Of a stretch of DNA of 64,000 nucleotides, positions 49,601 to 62,786 are shown in pieces. The number at the start of each line of letters is the position of its first letter. The stretch's first letter is position 1. The position numbers were made by a program, and so were the translations under genes. The DNA comes from Epiperipatus broadwayi (taxonomy: Eukaryota; Onychophora; Udeonychophora; Euonychophora; Peripatidae), in the NCBI GenBank assembly GCA_028023455.1, contig JAQFVV010000111.1, forward strand, positions 2,859,909 to 2,923,908, given 5' to 3'. The notes beneath the pieces were generated by a model. It saw only the letters and a list, made by a program, of their open reading frames with translations. It had not been told where the DNA came from and made no database searches.

Positions 49601-50015
49601 CTTTAAATAATATAGCAGTTGATATGAGAGATAAGACACATTGAATTTAAGTAAAATAAATGTTTCCTATAGCCGACCAGAATGCCAGTCATATGCGACA
49701 ACACAATACTGCCGAGCATTTCCTTACATGAAACAAAGAACCCTGAGATTAATATTATTATAATTATTCTTTAAATTAATAAGTGATCAATTATTGTTGT
49801 TATTACAATCGTGGCATAGCTTAAGAGAATTGAATGTACAATTGTATTATATGAAAAGTATTTTAGATCATATTGGAAAATTAATGGTTATGTTGCTTTA
49901 TTTTGGTTGCCTTAACAACAACCTGAAAAATTAGTGTCCTGGGTGAAAAATAAAATAAAGTAAACTAATAAAAACATTGGGTTAGACTATATATATATAT
50001 TCCATATGTCATAGC
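43621..50015. other. Long non-coding stretch
   Basis: No supported gene in about 6.4 kb. 44450-44600 carries several CpG sites and three TATAGCG/CGCTATA motifs, possibly a transposon end (minus strand reads CAGTGGAATCGCG from 44502). 48120-48480 is less A/T-rich and unassigned. Several poly-A runs occur (46012, 46805, 49350). Confidence 0.4.
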
Positions 50016-50018
50016 ATC

Positions 50019-50095
50019 GGCCAGGAGGCGAACCCGCAACAACCGTCTGCAACCAACTGCTTGCAAGGTGGCTGCGCTGCCTTCTCGGCTAACAA
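50019..50095 (-). repeat. tRNA-like SINE fragment
   Basis: On the minus strand GAAGGCAGCGCAGCC leads, about 35 nt later, to GCGGGTTCGCCTCC, a B-box-like sequence. G+C and CpG are far above the neighbourhood. Acceptor-type pairing between the ends is not seen, so this is a SINE head or decayed tRNA-derived repeat, not a tRNA gene. Confidence 0.5.
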
Positions 50096-50099
50096 CGCT

Positions 50100-52355
50100 T
50101 GACTACGACAAAATTACTGGTCAGCAGAGATTGGCTATTTTCAAATAATAGTCTGCAACTTAAAAGGTCCAAAAATGATGAGTATGAACATTCCAACTTC
50201 AAGAGAAAAATATAAAACAAATAATAATAATGATAATAATATATTAGCCATGATCTTTGTAATTTACTATACAAATGAATCTATAAATTACAAATATATT
50301 TATATATAAAACATGCTGATTCATTATAATGTTTATTTGATACTATGCATTGCTGCTCTAAAGGAAACCTCCCCCCCCCCAAATCTTCAACAACATCTCC
50401 AATGTAATTTGTTTTCTGTTATATCTTTTTAATGATTCTCAATGATATATATTAACCCTGGACATTTAAAAAATATCTTTGACATAATCCCGTAAGATAA
50501 ACAGATTTTATCTTTTGCATATAAATTTTGTACAAACTTATCATAAAACAATCTTTTAGGAAATCTTAATATTGTTCTTTTATTTCAGATATCCAATGTA
50601 ATGAAGATGTGGTTTTACAATAGTAACCTTTCACATTCAAAAAGCTGAAGAACCTATGGGTTGGTCTTATAATTTTGCTATTGTATTTTAAAGCATCAAT
50701 AAATGAAAATTTCTAATGTTTTATGTTATATCATTTGAATGCTTAAGTCTTATTTCCATGCAATAAATAAAATAAAATAACTACCCTGTATATAGCTAAT
50801 TTAATTGCAGTCATTATTTTACTATTTTTGAAATATCTATCTTTTAAATTGTAAAAAAAGTAGCACATAGAAACTGTTAAGAATAGCAAAGTCATCAACA
50901 TATTATAAATAGTAAAAAATGAAGTTCTTATTATTTACTTTAAGTGATTCAAATAAAACAATTCACTATCAAACCTGTTCAACATCTTGATTTCCAAATC
51001 AGTAAGCATCTACAGACTATAGTCATACAAATAAAAAAGAATCCAAAATACACATCCTTATTTAACATCAGTTTCCATTTCAAATGCCTCAAATTTTATA
51101 CCTGTAGTAATAATATTTTCCCTCATTTCTTCATGAAAAAGCAACTTTGGTGAGTCACCAAGTAATTTTAAACAAATCTATAGACCCATCTAATTAATTG
51201 AAAATAATGTCTTGGATAATATGTAATTTTTATTTCCGACTCTCTTCTTGTATTTCTCTGGCAACACAAAAATGTCCTTCTTGATTAAAAGTCATTTTAT
51301 ATCATAATTTCTGTCTCTTCTACTTCTATGGTAGACAGAAAAATCCTTAAATAAGGCTGCCTAAACATAAATCTTTGCCCAGCTGAAACATATGTCTCAA
51401 ACTCAGTTTCAACCTAATTTACTAGTAATTGTAGAGCTTTGAGCAAAGATCATAAATAAAAACTGCCAGATTACTAAATCTGTCCTTCATTTAAACTAAA
51501 ACCAAACAAAATAAGAAATAAAATTGCAATCAGAATTGCTGTGCATGTATTTAAAGAAAAGGTATGTGATTTACAAATACATAATCCAATAAGTGTATTC
51601 TTGATGGCATAAAAGGTCAAAATCTGGTCTTTTCTAACTTAAATAGCTAAAGACAGTAAAAGAAAATAGGAAACACAAAATATTGTTAATATTTCTGACA
51701 ATGCCCAGCCTTTAACAAACCAATATTCTAATACAATGCAGAAAGATGCTTAATCACATTTAACTTCATATCAGAAGATTGATTAAGTTCCACCAATTGT
51801 AGAGATATGTAGTAGCATGAGTGCAGAACACACAAATAAATTGTCATTTTTTTAATATTTTGTATGTGTAATATTAATATAATTTTTATTTATGTTTTAT
51901 ATAGAAATTTTCTTTTCTTTTAAGCTGCAATATTTAATTTAAAAAATCAATCAATCTCTTGCTGGATGTGTATTTCTATCAATAAACCTAAAGTGTTGAG
52001 CAAATTTTAAAATAATTGAAATCTCACCAAACATACAATAGAATTCATTAAGTTATCAGGAGATTTGCATTTAAGTTTTGATATCTTACTGACTGATGCA
52101 AGTGAATTTAAGTGCAAATTATAATGCTAAGTTTTGGTGAAGTTTCTGTTAATGACATCAGATTTATTGGCAGAAACACATGTCTAGCAGACATTGACTA
52201 ATTGTTTTTCTAGATGTTACTGCTTAAAAGACCATAAAATTCCTATAGAAAGAATAAGTAATTATATTAGCGTATTTACATGCTATTTAATTAATTATTT
52301 TCGTATATATTTAAAAACATTTAGAATGTGTTAGTTAATACCTAGTAAAAATGTT
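50100..52355. other. Non-coding stretch
   Basis: Nothing recognised apart from chance ORFs of up to 69 codons. Confidence 0.45.
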
Positions 52356-52356
52356 T

Positions 52357-52525
52357 TACACTAAATTATTTTCTCTGAAAGTTAGATGAAATAATATAAA
52401 AATGTTTTAAAAATATGCTTTTCTTTCAAAAAGTCAGTTTATACTAAATTATCCTCTTTGAAAGTTAGAATGATGTAATATAAAAACATTTAAAAAATAT
52501 GCTTTTATTGCAAAAAGTCAGTTTA
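52357..52525. repeat. Two-copy tandem repeat, period about 84 bp
   Basis: TACTAAATTAT...GAAAGTTAGA...AATATGCTTTT...AAAAAGTCAGTTT occurs at about 52357-52440 and 52440-52525, about 85-90% alike by eye. Confidence 0.8.
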
Positions 52526-53008
52526 GTTCTACGTAATATAATTTTGATTATCATGCAATTTACTTTTTCATGTAATTTATTTATTTATTTTTATCGATCA
52601 GAAAAACATTTAAACTAAATTGTTTTATTTATTTTTTATTTCTCTTAGTATCAAATGTATTTTAGCTTATGATCATTAAAAACAAATATTATCTACATTT
52701 TTTGATAAATTTCTTCATTATCATCATCTTCATCATCAATCATTATCAATCCACTGCAGGATGAAGGTCTTTCCAAGGTCAATCCATCTTTTTAGATTTT
52801 TAGCTTCTCTTCTCATCACCCCTGCACACTTTCTTATTTCATCCATCCATCTCACATGTGACCTCTTTCTGGGTCTTTTACAATCTCTGGTAATCCAGTT
52901 TAAGATTTCAATTGTTTATCTATTATCATCTCTTTTAGCAATATGTCCAGCCCAACTCCACTTCAATCTTTTAATTTTTCCAATGAGGTCAGTAACATCT
53001 GTTTGTTC

Positions 53009-53260
53009 TTACCCATATATTGTGTTTTTGAAGTCTTTTGTTATTACTAACATGCATCTCTCCACACTTCTTTGAGTGGTCTGAAATCTCTGTATTGCTC
53101 TTCTATTGAGTGTCCAAGTCTCAGATCCATAAGTAAGAACTAAAGCACATTTATTAAAACCCTTCCTGTTCAAACACACAAGTGTATTTTCTTTTAGTAT
53201 CAAGTTATTTCTACCAGAAGTACTCCAACCAAAGTTAATTCTAAGATTAATTTCATCCAT
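53009..53260 (-). pseudogene. LINE protein, C-terminal part
   Basis: 83 codons containing LTYGSETWTLNRRAIQRFQT and SVERCM. These are the family's conserved block after the reverse transcriptase. The ORF is the longest intact piece downstream of the hAT insertion; frameshifts bound it on both sides. 9830-10125 is a second copy of the DNA just downstream. Confidence 0.75.
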
Positions 53261-53855
53261 TATGTTTCCATCTGTATTAACAATATGACAAGGTATTTGT
53301 AGTTGTTAACTTTTTTTAACTCATCATAATCAATCTTTATTTTCATATTTTGAGAAAATCCATTAAACATTACTTTAGTCTTTTTAACATTTATCTTTAG
53401 TTCTACTTTCATTTGATAACTTCTGCAACATTTCCTGCAGCTCTAAAGCAGTGGTCTTCAACCTTTTCACACCTGCGGCAGGCAAAAATAATGATAAGAT
53501 TTCGCGACCGGCAGAAGTTTACAGATAAATTTTCTTAAAGATGTAACCTGCTTAGCCTTAGATATGCATAATTGTTATAACTGACCAAAACAGCACACTA
53601 GTTATTGTGTATTGTAATGGTGTTGCTTACCTTCACATGCTGAACACAGAAAACAATACAATAACAATCGTTCTCATTAATGTGCTTGCATTTCTATGTT
53701 TATTACTTCATTGTTAAAACATTCAAGAATAAAATGTTATTCACCTGAATGTTGGGAAATATCATAGCTAGTGTAATTACATGACAATGATTATGAAAAA
53801 TGTAATATCTGTATTTAATGTTAAATATACAATATGGTTTTATATATATATGGAG

Positions 53856-54382
53856 GTTGTCTTTTGATAGTAGTAAGGGCAAAATAGAAATCGCGTAATT
53901 AATCACTGTACAGTCAAAAAAAAAAAATTCGCTGTATTTTAAATCTGAAAAAATAAAACGAAACGTGTAAAAGTCTGAAGTTTTGATGTTATTGTAATTT
54001 TTTTTGTGTGCTGGTATGTTGAAAGTGTCAAAAAATGTAATTAATAGGAAAAGGTTTTTTTTTTTTAAAAATGATAAAATAGATATCGCGTAATAGAAAT
54101 AAAGCCAAAAAAAAGAAAAAAAATCGCAAAGTTATTTTTTGTTTGTTTTTATTTTAAAAAAAAAAGGTTAACAGAAATTGGTTTTAAAAATAAAAGTTTT
54201 AGTATATTAGCAGTATACAAATAAAACCAAAAAATATCGCCTTATAGGCCAAAAAAAAAGTGGGCATATTTTTAAACAAAAAAAAAAGAGAAAACGAAAC
54301 TTGAATAAGTTAAAAGTTTTGATCTTGTTTTAACACATAAACAATGCCGACAAGCGATCGTGATTGGCTATCAAAAGACAAC
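53856..54382. repeat. Inner inverted repeat within the hAT element
   Basis: GTTGTCTTTTGATAG at 53856-53870 is perfectly inverted at 54368-54382, with weaker pairing (GGTTTT-TAT-ATA) extending outward. This may be a further nested MITE of about 0.53 kb or a duplicated subterminal region. No clear target duplication was found. Confidence 0.55.
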
Positions 54383-54580
54383 TGGAGTTTTTATAATAAA
54401 AAACCTTTTTTTTTAAATTTTGAATTTTTTTAGAAAAAGAATAAATTTAATTCTATCTCTCCATAAACATCTGTGATAAATAGAAAAAACAAATTAATTT
54501 ATGTAGGATTAGATTTCGTTTTCGTTTTGTTTCTTATTTTTTAACAGGGTAAAAATGCGATGAAAAAATAAATAAAAACT

Positions 54581-54720
54581 GTTTATATTAATTAAAAGTT
54601 TAAAATCTTATTATTTTGTCATTACTAACTTTCTTGCCAGTCTAGTGCGTGTTTATATTAATTAAAAGTTTAAAATCTTATTATTTTGTCATTACTAACT
54701 TTCTCGCCAGTCTAGCGCGA
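54581..54720. repeat. 70-bp tandem duplication at the hAT right end
   Basis: GTTTATATTAATTAAAAGTT...TCTTGCCAGTCTAGTGCG occurs twice head to tail at 54581-54650 and 54651-54720, with only a few substitutions (for example TTGCC/TCGCC, AGTGCG/AGCGCG). Confidence 0.9.
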
Positions 54721-54770
54721 CCCGGCAGAAAACTTCTGCGGCCCGGTGGTTGAAGACCACTGCTCTAAAG

Positions 54771-55330
54771 CATTATTTGCAAAAACAACTACATCATCTG
54801 TAAACTGTAAATAACTTAAATAATCTCCATTTACTTTCACTCCTTTAGCTTCCCATTTTAATCCACAAAATACTTTTTGTAGCACTGCTGAAAAAAGGTT
54901 TTGGAGATATAGAGTCACCTATCTTACACCCTTATCAATGTTGACTTTTTTAGTATCATTATGTAATTTAATTGTTGCTGTTACATTTTTATAAATATTC
55001 TTTAGAATATGACAGTATCCTGGATCTATATCTTGATGATCCAATGCTTTAATCACTGAAGAAATTTTTATAGAAACAAATGCCTTTTCATAATCTGCAA
55101 ATCCAAAGCATAATGGCAACTCATATTCATTTGTCCTTTCTATAACTTCTCTCAACACCTGAATATGATCTACTGTACTAAAACCACTTTTAAATACAGC
55201 TTGTTCTCTTGGTTGGTGGAAATCCAATGTTCTCTGTAGACAAGTTGTAATTATCTTGGTAAAAATTTTGTATAAAACTGATAAAAGTCTGATATGTCTA
55301 TAATTTCTAATATCTTCTTTATCACCTTTT
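54771..55330 (-). pseudogene. LINE reverse transcriptase palm
   Basis: Read 55330 to 54771. An open stretch of 102 codons (55227-54919) holds FADYEKAF (motif A) and ends in KGVR at the expected start of motif B. A following frame (54918-54771) holds LQFTDDVVVFANN (motif C). Upstream text in another frame resembles the RT finger region. The frame break between motifs B and C inactivates the protein. The apparent ORF continuing to 54712 runs into the hAT end and is chimeric. Confidence 0.8.
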
Positions 55331-55381
55331 TTAAATATTAATATTAATAGTGCATTCTTCCAATCATCTGGTACATCTTTA

Positions 55382-55798
55382 TCATTTAGACATTTGGTAT
55401 ATAACTTTGCTAAAAAAAAAAATTATTTCTTCATCTGCTTCTTTTAATATATCAATTATAATTTCATCATTATCTGGAGCCTTTCTTTTCTTCATAAATT
55501 TAATTGCATGTCTCACTTCTTCATTCAAAATTCTGAGCAATTTAGAAGATATAATAGATGTAGGAGGTACTTGTTCTTTATTACTAGATAATTCTTGATA
55601 AAAATCTTCTACCAATTTCATGATGTTATCTCTCTTTTTAGTAATAATTCCATCTTTTTTTCTTATTGCAGATATAAATTTTCTACCAATACTAAAATAT
55701 TGTTTTACAATCTTGAGACTTTTATTTTTTTCTGCAGCTTTCCTTGCTAGTTCACAGTTATTCTTTCTTATATCATTTTCAATTTTTTTCTGCACCAT
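55382..55798 (-). pseudogene. LINE protein, region before the reverse transcriptase
   Basis: 138 codons, lysine-rich, containing VEDFYQELSSN, VRHAIKFMKKRKAPDND and ADEEIIFFFSKVIYQMSK. This is the segment that leads into the RT finger domain of RTE-type LINEs (the KAPG/KAPD signature). It is in a different frame from the next piece. Confidence 0.75.
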
Positions 55799-56036
55799 TT
55801 TACAAATTTCGAAGTATTCAATCTTTTTTAATGCATCATTTTTGTCTATTTTTATATTCTTTCTTTTTTCATAAATTACACAAAAATATATAAAAGTTTA
55901 ATTTTTCATCAACTAATTTTAAAATAACAATTTTCTTTCCCTCTCCACAAGATTTATTATATTGTTGATATTAAATTTCAATCTCAGATATTGAATATTA
56001 ACAAAAATATTAAGATTTTAATCTTGTGTAAAAATA

Positions 56037-57501
<1,465 letters not shown>

Positions 57502-58690
57502 AAGTAATACTTCAGATGCAATTTGGAAATTATAATGGCAGTTTATAATATTATAATTAGATATTTATTAGTGTGTATTCAGAACAGGTTATATTTACCT
57601 GTTTAAGGAGGTATTAATCTCTTTGTTTCAATAATTTCAATCTCTGTGATCAAGTGGCAGTCTAATATATTGGACCCTAAATGATAGGATTCCACATTTA
57701 TTGTTAAAGGAGAATAGATAATTTTTAATACTTGATTATTATGTAACCAAGCAAACAATCAATTAAAAACTAAAACAGGATACTGAAAACATCTCATTCA
57801 GAAACATTTTATTTAACTAATTTCTATAAATTAAATGGAAAGTCATTTCCACTTATTTCCTAGTTTTTAGATATTGGAGAATACATATATGTGTGAAAGG
57901 TTAAAGTATTACTACTTTTCAAAACTTTTCACAACAACTTTCTATTATTCACTATTTTTCATGTATATAAATATAGATGCCTGAGTCCAATCTACTTCTA
58001 TCTATAGTGGATCCATATTTAGTCTAAAGAGGATAAGACAAATAAAATACTATTTCTATATGACATATTTTCAGGTTGTATTAAATTTTTAATTGGTTGT
58101 TCGTATGACTACATCACAGCTGAAGTCAGACATTTTCAACATTTATATTGATAGATCTTTGAAAATCTAATTTATTATATGTGTTCATTATACTTATTTA
58201 TGAAAAAATTAAAAAAAGGTATCATAGATGTTAGTATTGAAGTCTGACTTATTTCTTATATTGCAAATAAGAGATTTTGCTTTTAGTCACTACTGCTCAT
58301 TCTAACATATATATTGAGAAGTGATTTATTCTAGGACTTCAGATTGGAAAAGGTTATTAACACAATGCAAAGCATTTAAACAGGAAAAATGTAAGACAAT
58401 GGCAAAAGTAATATAGAAGTGAATTTATTTAGCTTTTATCCTATGCGTGTAAATTTGAAAAGTTTTCCCAGGTGAAAACTATGACCAAGCCTTCTATAAT
58501 AAAGGCATAAAAATTTCACATATGAAATGATAAATACTTTCATTTAATATAAACAAATTATAATGAAAAAAAAAAAACATTTTAATTACGATCTCTATGC
58601 TATATAGGAAAAATTATTTTATTTAATGTAAGATTTCTAGACTATAAATATTTTGATCAATTTATTGCTACAGATAAAATTATAATGGAT
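57502..58690. other. Non-coding stretch
   Basis: No gene or repeat recognised. The LINE does not resume to the right of the microsatellite. Confidence 0.45.
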
Positions 58691-58699
58691 AAGCTCTTT

Positions 58700-59760
58700 T
58701 GTTAGAAAAAGTTTAATATTATAATGAATTATGTTTAGGTGTTTAAAAAAGATTTTAATAAATAGAGGTTTAGCAGCTTTAAATATGAAACTGAAATTTG
58801 GATACAATAAAAAGGTAATACAGAAAATTCGGATAACAAAGCTAAGTAGGAAAAAATACATGTTTAGAATCATTAGGTGTAATCTAAAGCAAGATATATA
58901 GATAAAAAATATTAGTAATATTAAGAGGATAAAGTGAAACTAGGCTGAACATGTTGCTAGACATCTTAAATTAGAACATATAATTATTGACAATGACATA
59001 AAAAAAGACAATTTGTGGAAAAAATGATATAAAGAAGTTTAATTATAAATATGCGACTTTTTTCCGCATTAAATAGTGCAGCTATAATTATACTATAATA
59101 TGTAAATGGTCTGCTTAGTGCTTTTGAGATTCAATGTTCAAATCTCATACTCATAGCTTTGTGAATGAAGACTGTTGTGATTTACTGTACACATATGCAA
59201 ATGAGTTTGAATTTTTAATTAGTTAGTCCATTGTTTGGAGAGAGCAAAGCATGCCTCTCCTCTATTAATGGCATGGAGATCATTTGCTATCAAAAAGCTT
59301 CTTTAACTTTTCTTTTGGCATCACTCTTCTCTGTACAAATTATTTGGGCAGAACTGGGTTCAAATACATGCCCTGTAGCTGATTGGTGGTCCCAGAATAC
59401 TGATGTTTTTTCAAACAATGGACTAACTAATTAAAAATTCAAACTCATTTGCATATGTGTACAATAAATCACAACATTTTTCATTCACAAAGCTATGAGT
59501 ATGAGATTCGAACATTAAATATCGAATGTGCTAAGCAGACCATTTACATGTTTTATAGTATAATTATAGCTTCACTATTTAATGCGAAAAAAAGTCGCAT
59601 ATTTATAATTACAATTTTTACCAGTGAAGAGAAAAACAACTTATTATATAAAGAAGTTTAGTAAAGAGATGTAAAAAAGAGAAACCATAGATTAGAGATA
59701 CTGAAATAAATTTGGAATGACCTGTAGTGGATAGATGATTCAAATAGTAATAATGATATA
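58700..59760 (+). pseudogene. Second RTE-like LINE C-terminus, split by an insertion
   Basis: The plus strand at 58770-58800 encodes KYETEIW (compare YGSETWT). 58910-58965 encodes RIK-N-AEHVARH, matching the conserved K-W-WAGHVAR block, followed by LWKK. After the 604-bp insertion (59042-59645), 59668-59745 encodes KKRK...IWNDL-WIDDSN, matching the family's KR-RGRP-RW-DD end. Stops and frameshifts are frequent, so it is old. It is on the opposite strand to the LINE at 52.7-55.9 kb. Confidence 0.6.
59042..59645. mobile_element. Foldback built from two inverted tRNA-like SINE arms
   Basis: Arms of about 200 bp (59042-59236 and 59412-59606) are inverted copies around a 175-bp centre. The 15-bp direct repeat ATATAAAGAAGTTTA at 59027-59041 and 59646-59660 fits a target duplication, although about 34 bp separate the right arm from the right copy. 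Each arm holds an A-box-like TGGTCTGCTTAG and, about 30 nt on, a B box: GTTCGAATCTC on the minus strand at 59513-59503 in the right arm, degraded to GTTCAAATCTC in the left. TATGCGACTTTTTT-CGCATT lies at the outer ends. It interrupts the LINE remnant. Confidence 0.65.
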
Positions 59761-59769
59761 AGATGTTTG

Positions 59770-61720
59770 TGAAGAAGTATCAAAAATTATTGTATATTTT
59801 TATATTTTTATTAATATTTGTACTTGAATAATGAAAATGTAGATAAATAATTATAAACACAGAAAAATCAAAGTCAAAAATAAGCTATAACAAAATTTAA
59901 TATATTTTAATAGGATAGAGTTGCGTTATAAGATTTGTTATAAAATTTAAAATGTTGTGGTTTATGAACATATCTTCAAGTAGATCTAGTAAATGTGATT
60001 TGTAAACTGCATTATTATTCATAGTAGGATTATCTGAAAGGCTTTTTATCAGTTATCTAAAACTAAAGGATTGTAGAATATTTTTCACTATATTGCTAAG
60101 GTTCACAGAGCATATTTGTATATTCTGTAGAATTAAGTAAAGATGATTCTAATTAATATTTAAAATTTTGAAAAAAAAAAAGAGAAGAAAATGAATACTG
60201 TTAAATATTAGCAATATTTAAATATTAAGAAATGCAAAATCATTGCTGTGACCTCATTAATGTGACATTTCATATTGAAAATAATGGCAAACATTATTAT
60301 GAAAATTTAATAAATAAGCTATTATTTTTTTGTCCTTAAAAATATTTTTCTTCTGTAAATGAGACGAAAAGTATTAAATAAAATACCACTAACACCCATC
60401 ACCAACCTATTAGAAATTAACTAAAAAAAGAAAACTTTAAAGTTTAATCTTAAAAAAAGTAGATTGCAATGTAATCATTATATATATTAAATTTTAATAA
60501 TTATAAAAGCTAGTAAGACAAAACAATTTCCGAAGTTTATTATTTTAGACATAGTTTATAATTACTGATATTTTAAATAATGCTTACCATATTTTAATGA
60601 TTTTCATTACTTTTTATAATCTTCACTCACTTTAAAAATGTGAATTTAATGGATTTAGTAAAATTTATTTGATGTTTTTTTTTAAAGCAATGAATTCATT
60701 AGTAATTTATGAAATAAAAATAAAATTTAAAAGTTAGAAAAAATCAATATTATATAATGCACAAATAAATGTTATATATACATCTTACTACAATGCATAA
60801 TAGTTAAGGCTTTATTTCATTAAACGCAAAGTCAGGGCTTACTACATTGTAAGTGACCCAGCAGCAATTAATAAAAGAGAGGCCTACTTTTCTCTGTCTC
60901 GAAAATAGTCTATGTAACATTTTCATATGAATTTGCATAAAATTTGCATTAATATTACAGGTCTTAACCAAATACAAGTCGCCATGAATATGGGACTATA
61001 AACTGTCCCGAAAGCGCTCGGCGGTAACTTTTGATAATTTTACGTATATTGAATAGCTTCATTATCTGTGCGCAGAGCACACACACACATATATATATAT
61101 TAATTGATTACAATGCATAAGTAAGGGAGTTAAGGAACCAATGTAAGAATTATATCTCTCCTATGCTGCAGAAAAGAAACAGCCTTTTGTTAAATTGAAT
61201 AATTAAAATGACGATTTTTAAATAACTTAATACATTATAAATTATAAATAAAAGCAATAAACAAGTAAAAAAAAAATTGCTTGATGAACGCAAAGTTTTT
61301 GGACATTTCATTGACATCTATTACATTTATTACATCTTTTTAAATAATATAAAAGGATTCAAAACTTTTGCAATACTGAAGGTCTTAAGTATGTCTTTAT
61401 TAGTTTCGGTTTTGAAAATCCTCTTCGATTGCTATAAAGCTATTAGTTTTCTTAATAAAATTTCAGAAGTCATTGCGCAATTTAAGTTAAGTAAATTAAT
61501 GCAGGGCAAAGAATTTTCTAGCATTTCTTCCTAAAAGCTTAAGAATATTGGACAAATAACCATTAGTATTCCATGTGGCAACCTGCCAATTGATTTTTTT
61601 TAAAAATAATTTTTTTATTTAAATATATATATATTTTTCAGTTATCTGAAAACATTTTGTTTCGCTACATATTCAAACACAGACCTAAATGATAAGTTTT
61701 ATTCATAGTCCTATATATAT
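59770..61720. other. Non-coding stretch with one unassigned ORF
   Basis: An 85-codon plus ORF at 61277-61534 looks more protein-like than most here (LLVSVLKILFDCYKAISF, then a charged tail), but its family is not recognised and there is no splice or promoter support. CA/TA runs occur at 61078-61100. 60820-61080 is slightly less A/T-rich. Confidence 0.35.
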
Positions 61721-61724
61721 ATAT

Positions 61725-61810
61725 CCTTAAAACACAGTCAACACTTAGACAATCCCAATATCATTAACAATCAACAATTTCAAACTGTTGTCAAGGCAAC
61801 CTTTTTTTAA
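61725..61810 (+). repeat. Short dispersed repeat, copy 3
   Basis: Third copy of the unit at 16862-16946, with CACTTAGACAATCCCAATAT and AAACTGTTGTCAAGGCAACC. It is 45 kb away from the other two copies, so it is truly dispersed. Confidence 0.7.
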
Positions 61811-62565
61811 TAGTATATATAATAAAAATAGCTTGAAATGCCTTTTAAATGACCACTGTAAGATACAGATCTCCCAACAGGTTTATCAATTTTCAGATAG
61901 TTAGAGCATGAGTATTTTTCACTTTTGTTGCATCCTTTATTTACAAAAAACACAGTTAAATACCAATTTATCAACTCATATAAAATAATTAGCTGGATTG
62001 ACACTAGAGTGGCTATCTGAAAAAGTTTGCTAAAAAATTTTTAAGTTTACTCACCCTAGATTTAATCCCAGTTCAAATGTTTTCAGATCACTGAAAAAAT
62101 TATATTAAATGGCAAAATGGTAATGAAGAAAATCAATTGACTAATAAGATTTTCCATGTATCTTTTATTATTATTTAAAACTTAGTTATATTGTAAAGTT
62201 AGCAATCATTTATTAAAAATGGGATTGGCAAAGTGAATCCTAGCCAGGCTCTAAGCAAAAACCAAAAATACATGAAAAATTTCATTAAAACTTGTTAATG
62301 TTTTTATCTATGATTCCATGAAACTTTTCTAATTTTAATATATATGTAAAACAAAACAATCAAGTTACTTTTAAAACATTCAACATACCCATATACAAAT
62401 TAAAAAGTGTCTCATATCTAATTTATGCTATGACTATTATCTCCAATAGTACTTAAGCCATAGATGATATTGGAGAGATAATTCCAATATTTTATTTTAT
62501 TATATGTATTTCTGATGATTTCAAAAAGAGAATAAGGTCAATACTTATTATCTACTTTATATTAA
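61811..62565. other. Non-coding stretch
   Basis: Nothing recognised. Confidence 0.45.
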
Positions 62566-62566
62566 C

Positions 62567-62786
62567 TTGTAACACATTAAAGATCAGCCTTTTCAAGCTA
62601 TTGGGCATGTGCTTTTTATGAGTTTTAATAATAAATGAATACTTTCATTCCCAACACAAGATATAGTATTTATGAAAGAATAAAATGAATCCACTTATTC
62701 TTTCCAACCCAAATTCATTTATTATTAACACTCGTAAAAACGCATGCACAATAGCTTGAAAAGGCTGATCTTTAATGTATTACAAT
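62567..62786. repeat. Small foldback
   Basis: Arms 62567-62643 and 62709-62786 are inverted copies: TTGTAACACATTAAAGATCA and CCTTTTCAAGCTATTG in the left arm, complements in the right, with a few differences. The centre is about 65 bp. No coding capacity; target duplication not clear. Confidence 0.8.

Larger units (their letters stand above)
53449..54762. mobile_element. Non-autonomous hAT element, complete
   Basis: The ends are CAGTGGTCTTCAACC at 53449-53463 and its perfect complement at 54748-54762. The element is flanked by the 8-bp direct repeat CTCTAAAG at 53441-53448 and 54763-54770. Eight-base target duplications with CAGTG/CACTG ends define the hAT superfamily. The GC-rich subterminal parts (CACACCTGCGGCAGGC and GCGACCCGGCAGAAAAC) are also typical. 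Inside there is no transposase, but there are A-runs, CpG-containing TATCGCGTAAT motifs, an inner inverted repeat (53856-54382) and a 70-bp tandem duplication. It splits the LINE reading frame and is younger than the LINE. Confidence 0.92.
52715..55880 (-). mobile_element. RTE-like LINE, 5'-truncated and interrupted
   Basis: Minus-strand order: a reverse transcriptase region (about 55880-54771), a hAT insertion (53449-54762), then the post-RT region and 3' end (53448-52715) closing on a degenerate ATG/CAT trinucleotide tail. Protein landmarks are FADYEKAF (motif A, the catalytic Asp present), LQFTDDVVVF (motif C, with the usual FADD Ala changed to Thr), LTYGSETWTL and the basic RRAIQRFQTTQRSVERCM segment typical of the C-terminal part of RTE/BovB-type proteins. 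The apurinic endonuclease is missing. The known part stops near the tetranucleotide microsatellite at 56037. Several frameshifts make it non-functional. Confidence 0.85.

Noticed and set aside
54712-54918. 68-codon minus ORF taken as one protein
   Set aside because: Its last 20 codons are the hAT end; only the part from 54771 belongs to the LINE.
55350-55874. Plus-strand ORFs of 82 and 84 codons
   Set aside because: They are antisense to the LINE protein fragments at 55382-55880.
61277-61534. 85-codon ORF as a real gene
   Set aside because: Protein-like in part, but no recognised domain, promoter, splice or repeat context; left as unassigned.
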